34,577 bases of DNA from Cyanobacteriota bacterium erpe_2018_sw_21hr_WHONDRS-SW48-000092_B_bin.40 (GTDB lineage Bacteria; Cyanobacteriota; Vampirovibrionia; Obscuribacterales; Obscuribacteraceae). Made by a program: the position numbers and the translations under genes. The stretch is taken from positions 1-34,577 of the forward strand of contig JAUPUU010000272.1 of NCBI GenBank assembly GCA_030917395.1. The letters run 5' to 3'. Under the pieces are notes generated by a model that saw only the letters and a program-made list of their open reading frames with translations, searched no databases and was not told the origin of the DNA. This document shows, in pieces, positions 1-9,100 of this stretch; the first letter of the stretch is position 1; the number at the start of each line of letters is the position of its first letter.

Positions 1-459
1 ACACAACTTGTGGTGTTCGACACTGCCATAGTTGACCTGACTGAAAAATTGGCAGATCCAGTGGAAGTTATTTTTGGCACACAGCTTGGTGGCGGCACCG
101 ACATTAATAGAGCCGTAGCCTACGCCCAAACACTCGTTAAGAGACCAACCGATACCATTTTGGTGCTTATCAGCGACCTCTTTGAAGGGGGCAACAATCA
201 AGAGATGCTCAAACGCATCTATGCCTTAGTCAACTCTGGGGTGACCGTGGTGGCACTGTTAGCATTGACCGATCAAGGAGCACCGGCCTTCGACCACCGC
301 AATGCCGGCCATTTTAGCGAAATGGGAGTACCGGCGTTTGCTTGCACCCCGGATCAATTTCCTCACCTAATGGCGGTGGCAATCAATAAGGGTGACCTGG
401 CTTCTTGGGCTGCCGCCCAGGGTATTGTCACTACGCGAGCAGAGAAGAGCGATATTTAG
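1..459 (+). CDS. VWA-domain protein, C-terminal part (5' end outside window)
   Basis: The reading frame is open to the first base of the window, so this is the 3' end of a longer gene; the GTG at 10 is an internal valine. Visible are three MIDAS-like elements of a von Willebrand A fold: a strand ending in FDT near the start, GGGTDI, and LISDLFEGG. After these come LLALTDQGAPAFD and ACTPDQFPHLM, which are typical of the CoxE/YehP-type VWA proteins that act with a MoxR-family AAA+ ATPase and a SWIM zinc-finger partner. Those partners, if present, would lie upstream, outside the window. The product is probably a cytoplasmic metal-ion-dependent adaptor. I am confident about the VWA fold and less so about the YehP-like subfamily. 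Confidence 0.85.
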   Translation, partial: TQLVVFDTAIVDLTEKLADPVEVIFGTQLGGGTDINRAVAYAQTLVKRPTDTILVLISDLFEGGNNQEMLKRIYALVNSGVTVVALLALTDQGAPAFDHRNAGHFSEMGVPAFACTPDQFPHLMAVAINKGDLASWAAAQGIVTTRAEKSDI

Positions 460-480
460 ACAGACCACGCTAGAGAAAAA

Positions 481-1080
481 CTAAGGACGAATATACGTTC
501 CCACAGTCTCTCCGTGAGCAAGAATATGACCAGCTATGGCCTTTTCAAATGCTACTTTGTCTAAGCCCGGCTTCTCGTTAAGCATTTTGTCTAAAGCAAA
601 GACACGGAAAAAATAGTGGTGCACTTTGCCCTTGGGCGGTGATGGACCATTATAGCCAGTCTTACCAAAGTCATTCTTACCCTGACTAGCATTGGCTGCG
701 ACAGCTGTTTTCGCCGTTCCTTCCTTTAGTTCTGTCGTTTTGGCATCAAGTCCATAGAGCACCCAGTGCCACCAATCACCCCGAGGAGCGTCAGTATCAA
801 CCACACAAACAGCGATACTCTTGGTCTGTGGAGGAACAGCTGACCAGCTCAATGACGGCGCAATATCTTCACCATCTGCGGTGTACTTGGTTGGTATAGC
901 AGCACCACTGACAAAGGCAGTAGTTGTCACTTTTAAGTTTTCCAAATGCACTTCCTTTGCCCCGGTCGGCTCAGTATGACTATTGCCAGCATTGACTGGC
1001 AACATACAGCCGAAAGTAGAAAAAGCCACTACCGAAACTAGAGATGAAACATTGAGTAGCAACAATCTAGAACTAGACAC
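481..1080 (-). CDS. YbhB/YbcL-type PEBP (Raf kinase inhibitor-like) protein, exported
   Basis: A 199-residue protein with the phosphatidylethanolamine-binding protein fold signature: DTDAPRGDWWHWVLYGL (ligand-pocket Asp and His, about residues 95-111) and NDFGKTGYNGPSPPKG followed by HHYFFRVFALD (about 137-165). The family includes E. coli YbhB and YbcL, whose ligands in bacteria are poorly known. The N-terminus is hydrophobic and has a Cys at about position 25 (FSTFGC), so it is exported. The lipobox is not canonical, so lipidation is uncertain. The start is GTG, with GAGG about 9 bases upstream. It begins 2 bp after the stop of the 1083-1640 gene on the same strand, so the two are probably co-transcribed and translationally coupled. 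Confidence 0.88.
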   Translation of the reverse strand: MSSSRLLLLNVSSLVSVVAFSTFGCMLPVNAGNSHTEPTGAKEVHLENLKVTTTAFVSGAAIPTKYTADGEDIAPSLSWSAVPPQTKSIAVCVVDTDAPRGDWWHWVLYGLDAKTTELKEGTAKTAVAANASQGKNDFGKTGYNGPSPPKGKVHHYFFRVFALDKMLNEKPGLDKVAFEKAIAGHILAHGETVGTYIRP

Positions 1081-1082
1081 AG

Positions 1083-1640
1083 CTAATTAACCTCAGCAAT
1101 ACTTGATGCTCTCACTTCGCCGCGCTTAATAATGCCCACCACTTTTACAACATGAGCCTTATCGCGAGCCGATGCTTTCATAACTTTCTTGGCTATGGCC
1201 GAGCTGGCATTGTCAAGGTCAAGCCATTGTCCCTGACTGTACACTGAAAAACCAGCTTCACAGCAGGAGGGCTCAAGGGAGCAAGCTTTAGTGTGCTCCT
1301 TAACGCTCTTCATGGCGTCTTTGTTATCACCCTTAATGGCCGCGGCGCAGGAGCGGTCGACTAAATATCCTGTCCAAGTTTGTGAACCTTCAGGAGCAGC
1401 GTTGCTCTTTGCAGCAGGTTTAGAAGCTGCAGCGACTGACTTAGCGGCAGGCTTATCGGCAACTTTTGCAACAGGCTTAGAAACAGGCTTAGCAACAATA
1501 GGCTCGGAAGCCAAAGCAGGCAGAGCTGTTAAGAGAAATAGGGCCAAGAGAGAAACGGTTATTTGTTTTGGTAACATGATCCACGTGATTGCTAACTGAA
1601 GTATTACTGATTGCACTGCTGAACATATGCTAGAAAACAT
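1083..1640 (-). CDS. Small exported Cys-containing protein with Ala/Lys/Pro-rich linker
   Basis: There are two possible starts. ATG at 1640 has AGGAG rather far (about 13 bases) upstream. ATG at 1577 gives an ideal signal peptide (MLPKQ, a hydrophobic core, then ALPALA before SEP) but no Shine-Dalgarno; I slightly favour 1577 as the functional start. The mature part opens with a KP/VAKP/AAKS-rich linker of about 50 residues. A compact domain follows with WTGYLVDRSCA, HTKACSLEPSCCEAGF and a C-terminal VKVVGIIKRGEV strand. This GYxxDxxC...HTxxCxxxxxC...G pattern resembles small periplasmic domains of unknown function (DUF5818-like, from memory). The paired cysteines suggest disulfides or metal binding. 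It is upstream of, and probably in one operon with, the PEBP gene. Confidence 0.7.
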   Translation of the reverse strand: MFSSICSAVQSVILQLAITWIMLPKQITVSLLALFLLTALPALASEPIVAKPVSKPVAKVADKPAAKSVAAASKPAAKSNAAPEGSQTWTGYLVDRSCAAAIKGDNKDAMKSVKEHTKACSLEPSCCEAGFSVYSQGQWLDLDNASSAIAKKVMKASARDKAHVVKVVGIIKRGEVRASSIAEVN

Positions 1641-1706
1641 GTTAGCAAATCTGCTCCTGTTCTAGCCTCAATTCCTTATCCTATTCTTATTCCTGTTGAT
1701 AACGAA

Positions 1707-2579
1707 ATGCCAATGACCATTGAAGAGCTAGCAGAGAACTTAATCAAAATAACAGCCCGTCTGCCAGAGAATCAGGCCGACCAGGTGCGACAGTTTATCT
1801 CTTGCAGCCGCACAAGAACCCTAGGCTTAGTGGCTCAAGCAGCTAACAATAATAACGAGGCCCAATCTAGCAATAAAGAAGGTGTAATTGGCGGACAGCC
1901 CCTCTTACCTTCTTATTTTAAATGGCCAGAGGATCGCTACGGCCAATCGATGTTGTTCCTAGCCCAATTCGATCTAGCGCAACTCCCATCGGTGCGAGAG
2001 GACGCCCCTAAAAGCGGCCTGCTTACGCTCTTTCGCTCAGCGGCGGCAACAAGCCTAAATAGCAAAGACCGCAAAGGTTTTCACATTCACCTTGTACCGG
2101 AGAGCGATCGCAAAAACCTTGCCCCCACAGAACAACCAGAGGGTCTCGAGCTACCAGCTTTCAGCTTTAAAAGTGGTCTGACCTATACCGTAGCTTGCGA
2201 CCTGGAAGGGCTCAAGAAAATAGTCGACATACCCTTTGATATGCAAGCCGATATTGAGAAATGGATTAGTTCTTTTAACTCACTTTCAAAATGTCAAAGC
2301 CAAATGTTTGGTACCAATATTAGTGGCTTCAATCAGCTGCAAGAAACTTGCGCTTTTGCTTTTAACGGCATCTCATACAATTCAGCTCGGGCCGCTGACA
2401 GCCACTATAGCCACTTGGTCAAAGACGCCGCAGACTGGCTCTTACTCGCTCGCATCAATGAAAGAGAACTATTTGGCGAAAATCACCCGGTACAAGAGAC
2501 GGTGGTGCTGATCAGGCAGGAAGATTTGCAAGACGGTCACTTCGACCGAGCCTGGATGGTCGTGCGCCCCAAGCTGTAA
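1707..2579 (+). CDS. DUF1963 (YwqG-like) family protein
   Basis: A 290-residue cytoplasmic protein without a signal peptide. The segment GGQPLLPSYFKWP followed by MLFLAQFDLAQLP (about residues 62-95) is the hallmark of DUF1963/YwqG, where a Gly-Gly-x-Pro-x-Leu-Pro loop precedes Trp-Pro and the FLAQ strand. Further family features are a central GLLTLF strand and a C-terminal WLLLARI strand. The family has no firmly established biochemical function. The ATG at 1707 is used here; a second in-frame ATG lies at 1713 and neither has a strong Shine-Dalgarno. It is transcribed divergently from the 1083-1640 gene, with 66 bp between them, and converges on the protease gene with a 9-bp gap. Confidence 0.85.
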   Translation: MPMTIEELAENLIKITARLPENQADQVRQFISCSRTRTLGLVAQAANNNNEAQSSNKEGVIGGQPLLPSYFKWPEDRYGQSMLFLAQFDLAQLPSVREDAPKSGLLTLFRSAAATSLNSKDRKGFHIHLVPESDRKNLAPTEQPEGLELPAFSFKSGLTYTVACDLEGLKKIVDIPFDMQADIEKWISSFNSLSKCQSQMFGTNISGFNQLQETCAFAFNGISYNSARAADSHYSHLVKDAADWLLLARINERELFGENHPVQETVVLIRQEDLQDGHFDRAWMVVRPKL

Positions 2580-2588
2580 TTGAAATTT

Positions 2589-4247
2589 TCAAGTATGAAC
2601 AGTGGATGAAAGCCACTCAAGAATGTGATGAATTGAACTTTTCACTTGGCCCTTTAGTGTCGCTGGAGCAGCCTTGCCTTCTAGGCTAGCCAAATAGTTA
2701 CCAGTGCTCTTGTGATCAAAGGCACGACGCAAGAATAGCTTAGGATCATTAATACCTTCCATGCCTACTGGTGTCTGACTGCGATCAAGACTGACCACAA
2801 GCTTAGACGACTTGATTGGCACCGATGAACCGGGCCAAACGGCATCAGGTGTTAAAGCCTTACCGTCCAAAGCAAGAGGTTCAACAACAATTTGCCTAGT
2901 GGCAGGCTGATACTGACTGCGAAGCATCAATTCAGAAAGGCGGCTATCACGAGTAGGCATGAGCACTCTAGTGATTTTAGAGTGGAAGAAATCAGAAGTG
3001 CCATCAATGCGCTTGTCGAGGGGAAAAAGCTTCTCCACGTTGCCAGCAGCGGCCTTGCTGTCGGCAATTTCATAGTACTGCCGATTGTGCACTACTGGTG
3101 CCACTTCCGAGCGACCAGCAAATTTCGCAGTCTCAACTAAGGAACTAACGCTTTCTGCAGGTGTCAAAATAGTGACATCATGATTGCTGCGATCGCCTTG
3201 CTTAAGAACGCCAACAAGACGTCCTTCAGAGTCAATAATTGGGCCGCCAGAATTGCCATTCTCGGCATGCAGTTTAATGCGCATATTCAATGGGTCAACA
3301 CGCACAGCACTTAGTGTTTCTCCTGGAGACAAAAATGGCTTTTGCCAGCCGTTAGGAAAACCAACGCTAAAGAGTGGCTCACCAGCGGCATTATTCTTGA
3401 TCACACCAGAGCCTTCCACTGCCACTGGCGAAAATCTCGAAGCTGCCGCTGGATTCTTTAACTGAATCAGAGCCAAATCATGTATGGGCAAAGACTTAAT
3501 TACTTCGGCCTGGTGCGCCCGACCAAAGCGATCAAAGATGGTCAAATCGAGGGCATTATCAACCACATGGTGATTTGTCACCATGCGACCATCGTTGCCC
3601 ACCGAAAATGCGGTGCCAAAGCGACCAACCATGCCACCATCTTCTTGAGCAAGCACCTCTACCCGACCAACCTTACCGCTCATGCTAGAGTAGAGTTTGC
3701 CTAAGTCACCAAACTTAGCGACCGTGACTTTCGAGCTAAGCGAAGCCTCTTCACCGACCTGCAAGAGTGGAATTTCAATTTTGGCTGCGGCCTGCTTGAC
3801 GAAATAAGAACGAGTACCGATGGCCCCAGCACTGCCTGCCGCGCCCATCAAAGCCGTATCAAAGAGAAAAGCACCTGCTGAATTACTCACCACTGCCTTG
3901 TTTTGCCAGTGTTGAGCTTCGGATTGCCAGCTCGAATTAGCGGCTGCAGTTACATCAGCGCCGTGCTTGACCACTTCTAGACCAAAGGCAACGCCACCGG
4001 CAAGGCCGACGCTCTTGGCGGCCAGACCTATCATTCCTGGTTTATGAGTCACTACTGCCAGGCCAACGCCTAGGGCAGCCGCACCAGCTACCTTCAAACT
4101 TGTTTCGCCGGGGTTCTCAACTGCTCTTTTGGCCTCGGCGACAAAACCGGAACCCACAGAGCCTAGTAAATCGGCTTCCCGTAGAATCTTCGCGCCGGTC
4201 GATTCATTGGAGATTTGGACTGGTTCTGCACTAGCTTCAAGGGGCAT
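2589..4247 (-). CDS. Trypsin-like (HtrA/S1C type) serine protease with N-terminal hydrophobic Gly/Ala segment
   Basis: A 552-residue protein with a chymotrypsin-fold protease domain at about residues 195-370. The triad is visible: His227 in TNHHVV, Asp257 in IHDLALIQL and Ser333 in GNSGGP, with a GTAFSVG strand opening the domain. The N-terminus (MPLEASAEP) is not a Sec signal peptide. Instead there are Gly/Ala-rich hydrophobic stretches at about 52-95 and 122-145 that could be membrane segments or glycine-zipper helices. About 180 residues after the protease domain match no family I know, and no PDZ domain is recognisable. It lies 117 bp downstream of the OmpA-like gene on the same strand. 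Regulated proteolysis is likely; the substrate is unknown. Confidence 0.85.
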   Translation of the reverse strand: MPLEASAEPVQISNESTGAKILREADLLGSVGSGFVAEAKRAVENPGETSLKVAGAAALGVGLAVVTHKPGMIGLAAKSVGLAGGVAFGLEVVKHGADVTAAANSSWQSEAQHWQNKAVVSNSAGAFLFDTALMGAAGSAGAIGTRSYFVKQAAAKIEIPLLQVGEEASLSSKVTVAKFGDLGKLYSSMSGKVGRVEVLAQEDGGMVGRFGTAFSVGNDGRMVTNHHVVDNALDLTIFDRFGRAHQAEVIKSLPIHDLALIQLKNPAAASRFSPVAVEGSGVIKNNAAGEPLFSVGFPNGWQKPFLSPGETLSAVRVDPLNMRIKLHAENGNSGGPIIDSEGRLVGVLKQGDRSNHDVTILTPAESVSSLVETAKFAGRSEVAPVVHNRQYYEIADSKAAAGNVEKLFPLDKRIDGTSDFFHSKITRVLMPTRDSRLSELMLRSQYQPATRQIVVEPLALDGKALTPDAVWPGSSVPIKSSKLVVSLDRSQTPVGMEGINDPKLFLRRAFDHKSTGNYLASLEGKAAPATLKGQVKSSIHHILEWLSSTVHT

Positions 4248-4364
4248 TAAGAAATCTCATACATGTAGTAAAGAGATCTATATGTTAAGGCCGCCCCTCG
4301 ACCATGTCAGTGGGGAAATTACGAAGCTGACCGCCAAAGAAAGAACGGCGTTTACAAGAGGCAA

Positions 4365-5507
4365 TTAGAACTGCCTAAATATCACTCGCCGATTGCGCGC
4401 CCGATTCGCTTCATTGGTATTGGGCTTCTCCGGCCTGGTGAAGCCAAATCCTACAGCTTTGAGGCGCTCAGGTGAAATACCGCAACTTTCTATCAGATAG
4501 CGCTTCACCGACTCAGCCCGTCGCTGTGACAAGCTCATGTTGTAGTTATAGCTGCCAATAGTGCAGGTATGGCCTTCCACCTGCAACTTCAACTTAGGCT
4601 CGTTAGCAATGTAATGGCTCAGCGAGCGCAGAATAGCTTTAGAAGAATCGCGCAATTTAGCCGAGTCAAAGTCAAACAAAATCAGGTAAGAAGTTGCCAC
4701 ACCGCCATCTTTGAGCTGGTCGAAGATATTGCGGGCTTCTTTGGTAGCATCACTTTCGCCATAGGCATGGGCCAAGGAAGTCACCCAGCGAAACGGGGCA
4801 TTGCCTTGAACCATAAGGGGAAAGCGAGGATTGTCTAAAATCCAATAGGTCCAGCCGTTATCGCAAACAGCCTTAATACAGCGCACCGGCACATCTTTGC
4901 CTTCCACGCGCATACTAATTGTCTCTTCCCCACTGCCTGTAATGTAATGAGGCATGGGCACAGTCTCTTGATGGAGGACCATGACACTTTCAGGTCCATC
5001 CAATGAAAACTCAGAGCGTTTGCCGAGTTTCAGGTCTCTAAAGAGATCGTCAGAAATACGCAAAGCATTGTTATAACCAACCAGAGTGGTAGTTTCATGC
5101 TTGGGATAGAACAAACTGACTTTGCGCGAATGATGAATATCGCCGGGCTCAACTCGCCGTGAACCCGATGCATCGGCAGGATTGCTCATCTGCCACTCGT
5201 ATATATAACCTTCCCGTCCAGACTCTTCGATGCGGGCCATGAAATCGTAATTGCCGACCAGCTTCCACTGGGTATCAAGACCGTCAAAAATGTGGAATGT
5301 CACCTCCAACCCTGGAGCAAACACCACCTGGGTGGTGGGGTCGGTGATCTCACGGGCCACTGGCGCCTTGGCTTGGCGCTTTACAGGATCAGCGATTATG
5401 GTCTTCTTCGGGCCATAAGAGGCCGCCACGGCTGCCGGAGCCACTGTCAAGGAAACCAAATGTAGTAAGAGGGCTGCAAAAGCAGATATATAGGCGAAAT
5501 TTGACAT
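4365..5507 (-). CDS. OmpA-family outer-membrane/peptidoglycan-associated protein
   Basis: A 380-residue protein with a signal peptide ending at about AVAA (residues 26-29). A middle region of about 200 residues, unlike any family I recognise, follows, and a C-terminal OmpA-like domain covers about 272-380. The domain has ILFDFDSAKL (strand 1), VEGHT at 310-314, LSQRRAESV at 326-334, and NRARNRRV near the end. In most OmpA domains the residue after HT is an Asp that contacts meso-diaminopimelate; here it is Cys315, while Arg330 is kept. The protein probably anchors the envelope or senses the wall. The next gene on the same strand is the HtrA-type protease, so an envelope-maintenance pairing is possible. 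The ATG at 5507 is the only start preceding the signal peptide. Confidence 0.9.
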   Translation of the reverse strand: MSNFAYISAFAALLLHLVSLTVAPAAVAASYGPKKTIIADPVKRQAKAPVAREITDPTTQVVFAPGLEVTFHIFDGLDTQWKLVGNYDFMARIEESGREGYIYEWQMSNPADASGSRRVEPGDIHHSRKVSLFYPKHETTTLVGYNNALRISDDLFRDLKLGKRSEFSLDGPESVMVLHQETVPMPHYITGSGEETISMRVEGKDVPVRCIKAVCDNGWTYWILDNPRFPLMVQGNAPFRWVTSLAHAYGESDATKEARNIFDQLKDGGVATSYLILFDFDSAKLRDSSKAILRSLSHYIANEPKLKLQVEGHTCTIGSYNYNMSLSQRRAESVKRYLIESCGISPERLKAVGFGFTRPEKPNTNEANRARNRRVIFRQF

Positions 5508-5697
5508 CTCTGCATTGTCGCAAAACTTGCCTGAGCAAATCTAGGTAATGCCGCTAATGAGACAAAGAGCAACGACGATGATTAAAGAAAACTAGAGAAT
5601 TGGCAGTTAAGCCCTGGAGTTCAATAGGCTGACATTAGAGGCACGCTGAAAAACGGGCCAAATTGTTTTTTAAGGGTCACAAAACGGAGTTAGAGCA

Positions 5698-7650
5698 ATG
5701 GGCAAGGCAGTAGGAATCGACTTAGGCACCACCAACTCTGTAGTAGCGGTAATGGAAGGCGGACAGCCAACCGTAATTGCCAATACTGAAGGAGCACGTA
5801 CCACCCCATCAGTTGTAGCCATGAGCAAAGGTGGCGAAAGACTAGTAGGTCAATTGGCGCGACGCCAGGCTGTGGTAAATCCACAGAATACAGTCTATTC
5901 AATCAAGCGCTTTATGGGCAGACACTACTCTGAGGTAGCTTCTGAACTACAAAACATTTCCTACAAAGTTAAAGAAGGTCCAGAAGGCGGCTGTAAAGTT
6001 GCCATGGGCGGCAAAGACTATAGTCCTGAAGAAATCTCAGCAATGATTCTGCGTAAGCTCAAAGAAGATGCTGAAAAATATTTAGGCGAAAAAGTAACTG
6101 GAGCAGTTATTACAGTTCCCGCCTACTTCAACGACTCGCAACGTCAGGCCACTAAAAACGCCGGACAAATTGCTGGTCTTGAAGTACTACGCATCATCAA
6201 CGAGCCCACAGCAGCGGCTCTCGCCTATGGTTTAGACCGCAAGAAGAATGAGACCATCTTGGTCTTCGACCTTGGTGGTGGCACCTTCGACGTATCAGTT
6301 CTAGAAGTAGGTGATGGTCTTTTTGAAGTCAAATCTACTTCAGGTGACACTCACTTAGGTGGAGACGACTTTGACCACTGTGTTGTGGAATGGCTAGCCA
6401 ATGAGTTCAAGCAAGCCGAAGGCATTGACCTGCGCAAAGATCCACAAGCACTGCAAAGATTGATGGAAGCTTCGGAGAAAGCCAAAATTGAACTTTCTTC
6501 AGTAACAGAGACTAGCATCTCGCTACCATTCGTCACCGCTAACGAAACTGGTCCTAAGCACCTCGACATGAAGTTGACTCGGGCTCGCTTCAACGAACTA
6601 ACAAGAGACCTAGTTGCTCGTTGTAAGAAACCAGTGGAACAGGCTTTAGCTGATGCAAAACTAACTTACGACAATATTGAAGAAGTTGTATTGGTAGGCG
6701 GTTCTACTCGTATACCTGCTGTCAAAGACCTGGTTAAGAGCTTAACTGGCGGCAAAGAACCAAACCAGAGCGTTAACCCAGATGAAGTAGTGGCAATTGG
6801 TGCAGCAGTTCAGGCTGGCGTTCTTGCTGGTGAAGTGAAAGAGATCGTATTGCTCGATGTCACACCACTCTCACTTGGTATTGAAACCATGGGTGGTGTC
6901 TTCACCAAACTGGTAGAAAAGAACACCACTATTCCTTGCCACAAATCGCAAATCTTCTCCACCGCTGAAGACAATCAACCAAACGTTGATGTCCAGGTCT
7001 TCCAAGGCGAGAGAGCCATGGCTCGCGACAACAAGATGCTAGGCAACTTCATTCTTGATGGTATCGCGCCAGGACGAAGAGGTCAGGCAAAAATCGAAGT
7101 ATCGTTCGATATTGATGCTAACGGTATCGTTTCAGTTACGGCCAAAGACCAGACAACTGGCAAAGAACAGAAGATCACTATCACAGCTACAACCAACTTG
7201 ACCAAAGAAGATATTGATCGCATGGTTAAAGAAGCCGAGTCTCACGCCAAAGACGATGAGAAAGCCAAAGAGAAAGCCGACATGCGCAACGATGCTGATG
7301 CACTGATTTACGCTGTAGAAAAGCATGTTGCCGATTTTGGTGCTAGCAATAGCTCAGACAACAAAGCGAAAGCCGAAAGCCTGATTTCCGAACTGCGCCA
7401 GAAGATCAAAGACAATGTCAGCAATGAAGCTCTCAAGAGCGCTATCGAAGCGCTACGTGCTCAATTGATGACTATGCAGCAAGAAGCAGAAGCAAAAAAT
7501 AGAGAACCTGTAGGCGCAACTGCTGGTGGTGCTTCTAGTGGCGGTGCATCTAGTGGTGCCTCCGGCGGCGCTTCTAGTGCTAGCTCCTCTAGCTCGAGCA
7601 GCAAACCAAGCTCAAACAACGACGACGTGGTAGATGCTGAAGTTGTCTAA
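5698..7650 (+). CDS. dnaK: Chaperone DnaK (Hsp70)
   Basis: A 650-residue full-length Hsp70. ATPase-domain signatures are GIDLGTTNS at 6-14, the phosphate-2 loop [12 protein letters not shown] at 189-200 and [10 protein letters not shown] at 331-340. The conserved interdomain linker [11 protein letters not shown] begins at 384, followed by the substrate-binding domain and helical lid. The tail from about residue 606 is a Gly/Ala/Ser-rich linker ending in DDVVDAEVV, close to the usual DnaK C-terminal peptide. It acts in the cytoplasm with DnaJ and GrpE, but neither gene is nearby. The ATG at 5698 has GGAG 8 bases upstream. I see no CIRCE-type inverted repeat in the 190 bp upstream. A long hairpin follows the gene (7702-7737). 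Confidence 0.99.
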   Translation: MGKAVGIDLGTTNSVVAVMEGGQPTVIANTEGARTTPSVVAMSKGGERLVGQLARRQAVVNPQNTVYSIKRFMGRHYSEVASELQNISYKVKEGPEGGCKVAMGGKDYSPEEISAMILRKLKEDAEKYLGEKVTGAVITVPAYFNDSQRQATKNAGQIAGLEVLRIINEPTAAALAYGLDRKKNETILVFDLGGGTFDVSVLEVGDGLFEVKSTSGDTHLGGDDFDHCVVEWLANEFKQAEGIDLRKDPQALQRLMEASEKAKIELSSVTETSISLPFVTANETGPKHLDMKLTRARFNELTRDLVARCKKPVEQALADAKLTYDNIEEVVLVGGSTRIPAVKDLVKSLTGGKEPNQSVNPDEVVAIGAAVQAGVLAGEVKEIVLLDVTPLSLGIETMGGVFTKLVEKNTTIPCHKSQIFSTAEDNQPNVDVQVFQGERAMARDNKMLGNFILDGIAPGRRGQAKIEVSFDIDANGIVSVTAKDQTTGKEQKITITATTNLTKEDIDRMVKEAESHAKDDEKAKEKADMRNDADALIYAVEKHVADFGASNSSDNKAKAESLISELRQKIKDNVSNEALKSAIEALRAQLMTMQQEAEAKNREPVGATAGGASSGGASSGASGGASSASSSSSSSKPSSNNDDVVDAEVV

Positions 7651-7701
7651 TTAAGGCATTCTTGAGGCATTCTCAAGGCAACCCATAAAAATGCACGAAG
7701 T

Positions 7702-7737
7702 AAATGGTGGCTCAAATAGATATTTGAGTCACCATTT
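7702..7737 (+). terminator. Long near-perfect hairpin between dnaK and msrA
   Basis: Two 17-base arms (7702-7718 and 7721-7737) pair with a single G-U wobble; the real loop is probably AGAT. The outer ends are AAA/TTT. It lies 51 bp after the dnaK stop and ends 3 bp before the purine-rich msrA ribosome-binding region (AAAAGGAGAG). There is no long U-run after the stem, so it may be a weak or bidirectional terminator, an mRNA 3'-end stabiliser, or a structure affecting msrA expression. Confidence 0.65.
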
Positions 7738-7752
7738 CTAAAAGGAGAGAAA

Positions 7753-8220
7753 ATGGAAAAGGCTACTTTCGGGGCAGGTTGTTTCTGGGGCGTAGAAGAA
7801 AAATTCCGCCAAACTAAAGGTGTGGTAGAAACGAAAGTTGGTTACAGTGGCGGCCACACTGAAAACCCCACATACGAGCAAGTCTGTGGCAAGCAAACTG
7901 GTCATGCCGAAGTGGTCGAAGTAACTTTCGACCCAGCAGTAATTAGCTACGAGCAGCTCCTCAAAATATTCTTTGAGATGCACGACCCCACCACACTCAA
8001 TCGCCAGGGCCCAGATCACGGCAGCCAGTACCGCTCAGCTGTATATTTCCATTCCGCCGAGCAAGAGCAACAAGCCAAAGAAATGATTGCCGCCCTGACC
8101 ACAGCTAAGGCCTTTAGAGACCCGATCGTCACCGAAGTAACAGCAGCAAAGCCATTTTATGACGCCGAAGAGTATCACCAGAAGTATCTAGCCAAGCGCG
8201 GCATTAACGTCTGTCACTAA
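7753..8220 (+). CDS. msrA: Peptide-methionine (S)-S-oxide reductase MsrA
   Basis: A 155-residue single-domain MsrA that reduces methionine-S-sulfoxide in proteins. The catalytic motif GCFWG is at 9-13 (nucleophile Cys10). Also visible are [43 protein letters not shown] and the C-terminal YHQKYL. Cys154 near the C-terminus can serve as the resolving cysteine. The start has a strong AGGAG Shine-Dalgarno. It lies 102 bp downstream of dnaK on the same strand, separated by the hairpin at 7702-7737. A joint role in protein repair with DnaK is plausible. It is convergent with the rhodanese gene. Confidence 0.98.
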   Translation: MEKATFGAGCFWGVEEKFRQTKGVVETKVGYSGGHTENPTYEQVCGKQTGHAEVVEVTFDPAVISYEQLLKIFFEMHDPTTLNRQGPDHGSQYRSAVYFHSAEQEQQAKEMIAALTTAKAFRDPIVTEVTAAKPFYDAEEYHQKYLAKRGINVCH

Positions 8221-8227
8221 TATTTGT

Positions 8228-9100
8228 TTATTCTCTCAAAAGTGGCAGGGCTTTGTCTGCGCCCCACTCCATTATGGAGCCATCGTAGACCGGAAGCACG
8301 CGGCCAGTATATGCCTCTAATAAAAGAGCATATGTAGATGCGCGTACCCCGACCTCGCAGTAGGTGATTAGATTGGGGTCGGAAAGAACCCGCGAGTCGA
8401 GCAAGGCAAGAAATTTGTCGCGGCTGGCAAACATCCCGGACTCTTCAAAAAGACTCTCATAAGAGAGCTGAACAGCCTCTGGTAGGTGACCTGTGCGCGG
8501 TTGATAATCAAATGAATCGCCTTGAAATTCGCTCAAGCTGCGAGTATCCACCGAAGTAGGCATTCTGCCACGGCCACACATACGCGCCAAGGCATCGGTA
8601 CTGACCCGTCTGCGAGGATCTAAGCACAAGGTAAAGCTGCCTCGCTCCGCCCGGCTCTCCAGACGATCAGAGCTGCCGCCAGCATCAAGCCAGGCCCGCC
8701 AACCACCATCTAATAGGAAGACATTTTCTACCCCAAGATAAAGAAGCATCCAGGCAATTCGCCCCTCGCGGCCTTTGGAGGCAAGAGAATCGGCATAAAC
8801 CACCACCGGTCGATGATTAGATATGCCAAGCTTACCCAGTCGGCTAGCAAACTCCTCCAGTCTAAAATTATCTAGTGCGCCCCAGTAGCCGGGCTCCCAG
8901 AGGTCAAGGCTAAGCCCTGTAGCTTTGAGATTTGGTTTAGCGTTCCAATCTTCCCAGCCCAAACGCAAGGCTGAGGGAATATGTCCAGCTTCATATTCAG
9001 GCTCAGGACGAGAATCGACCACAAGAGGCGGCATCTGCCCTGGGATTTCTCCGGCCAGTAGCAGTTGCAATTTGCGCGCTGAAATAAGTGTTATAGCCAA
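8228..9100 (-). CDS. Two-domain sulfurtransferase (rhodanese/mercaptopyruvate type)
   Basis: A 290-residue tandem rhodanese. The N-terminal domain (about 4-145) has VVDSRPEPEYEAGHIPSA and VFLLDGGWRAW but no catalytic Cys in its loop (VYADSLASKG). The C-terminal domain (about 165-288) has SVDTRS, GHLPEAV and the active loop YCEVGVRAS with Cys248 and Arg253. This inactive-plus-active arrangement is that of thiosulfate and 3-mercaptopyruvate sulfurtransferases. The loop differs from both CRKGVT and CGSGVT, so the donor cannot be assigned. The start is TTG at 9100; an in-frame stop lies 39 bp upstream and no ATG or GTG lies between. No signal peptide is visible, so it is probably cytoplasmic. Confidence 0.92.
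   Translation of the reverse strand: MAITLISARKLQLLLAGEIPGQMPPLVVDSRPEPEYEAGHIPSALRLGWEDWNAKPNLKATGLSLDLWEPGYWGALDNFRLEEFASRLGKLGISNHRPVVVYADSLASKGREGRIAWMLLYLGVENVFLLDGGWRAWLDAGGSSDRLESRAERGSFTLCLDPRRRVSTDALARMCGRGRMPTSVDTRSLSEFQGDSFDYQPRTGHLPEAVQLSYESLFEESGMFASRDKFLALLDSRVLSDPNLITYCEVGVRASTYALLLEAYTGRVLPVYDGSIMEWGADKALPLLRE

Noticed and set aside
5508-5697. CIRCE or similar heat-shock operator upstream of dnaK
   Set aside because: No inverted repeat of the TTAGCACTC/GAGTGCTAA type is present. A TTGGCA at 5600 has no good -10 partner, so I do not call a promoter here.
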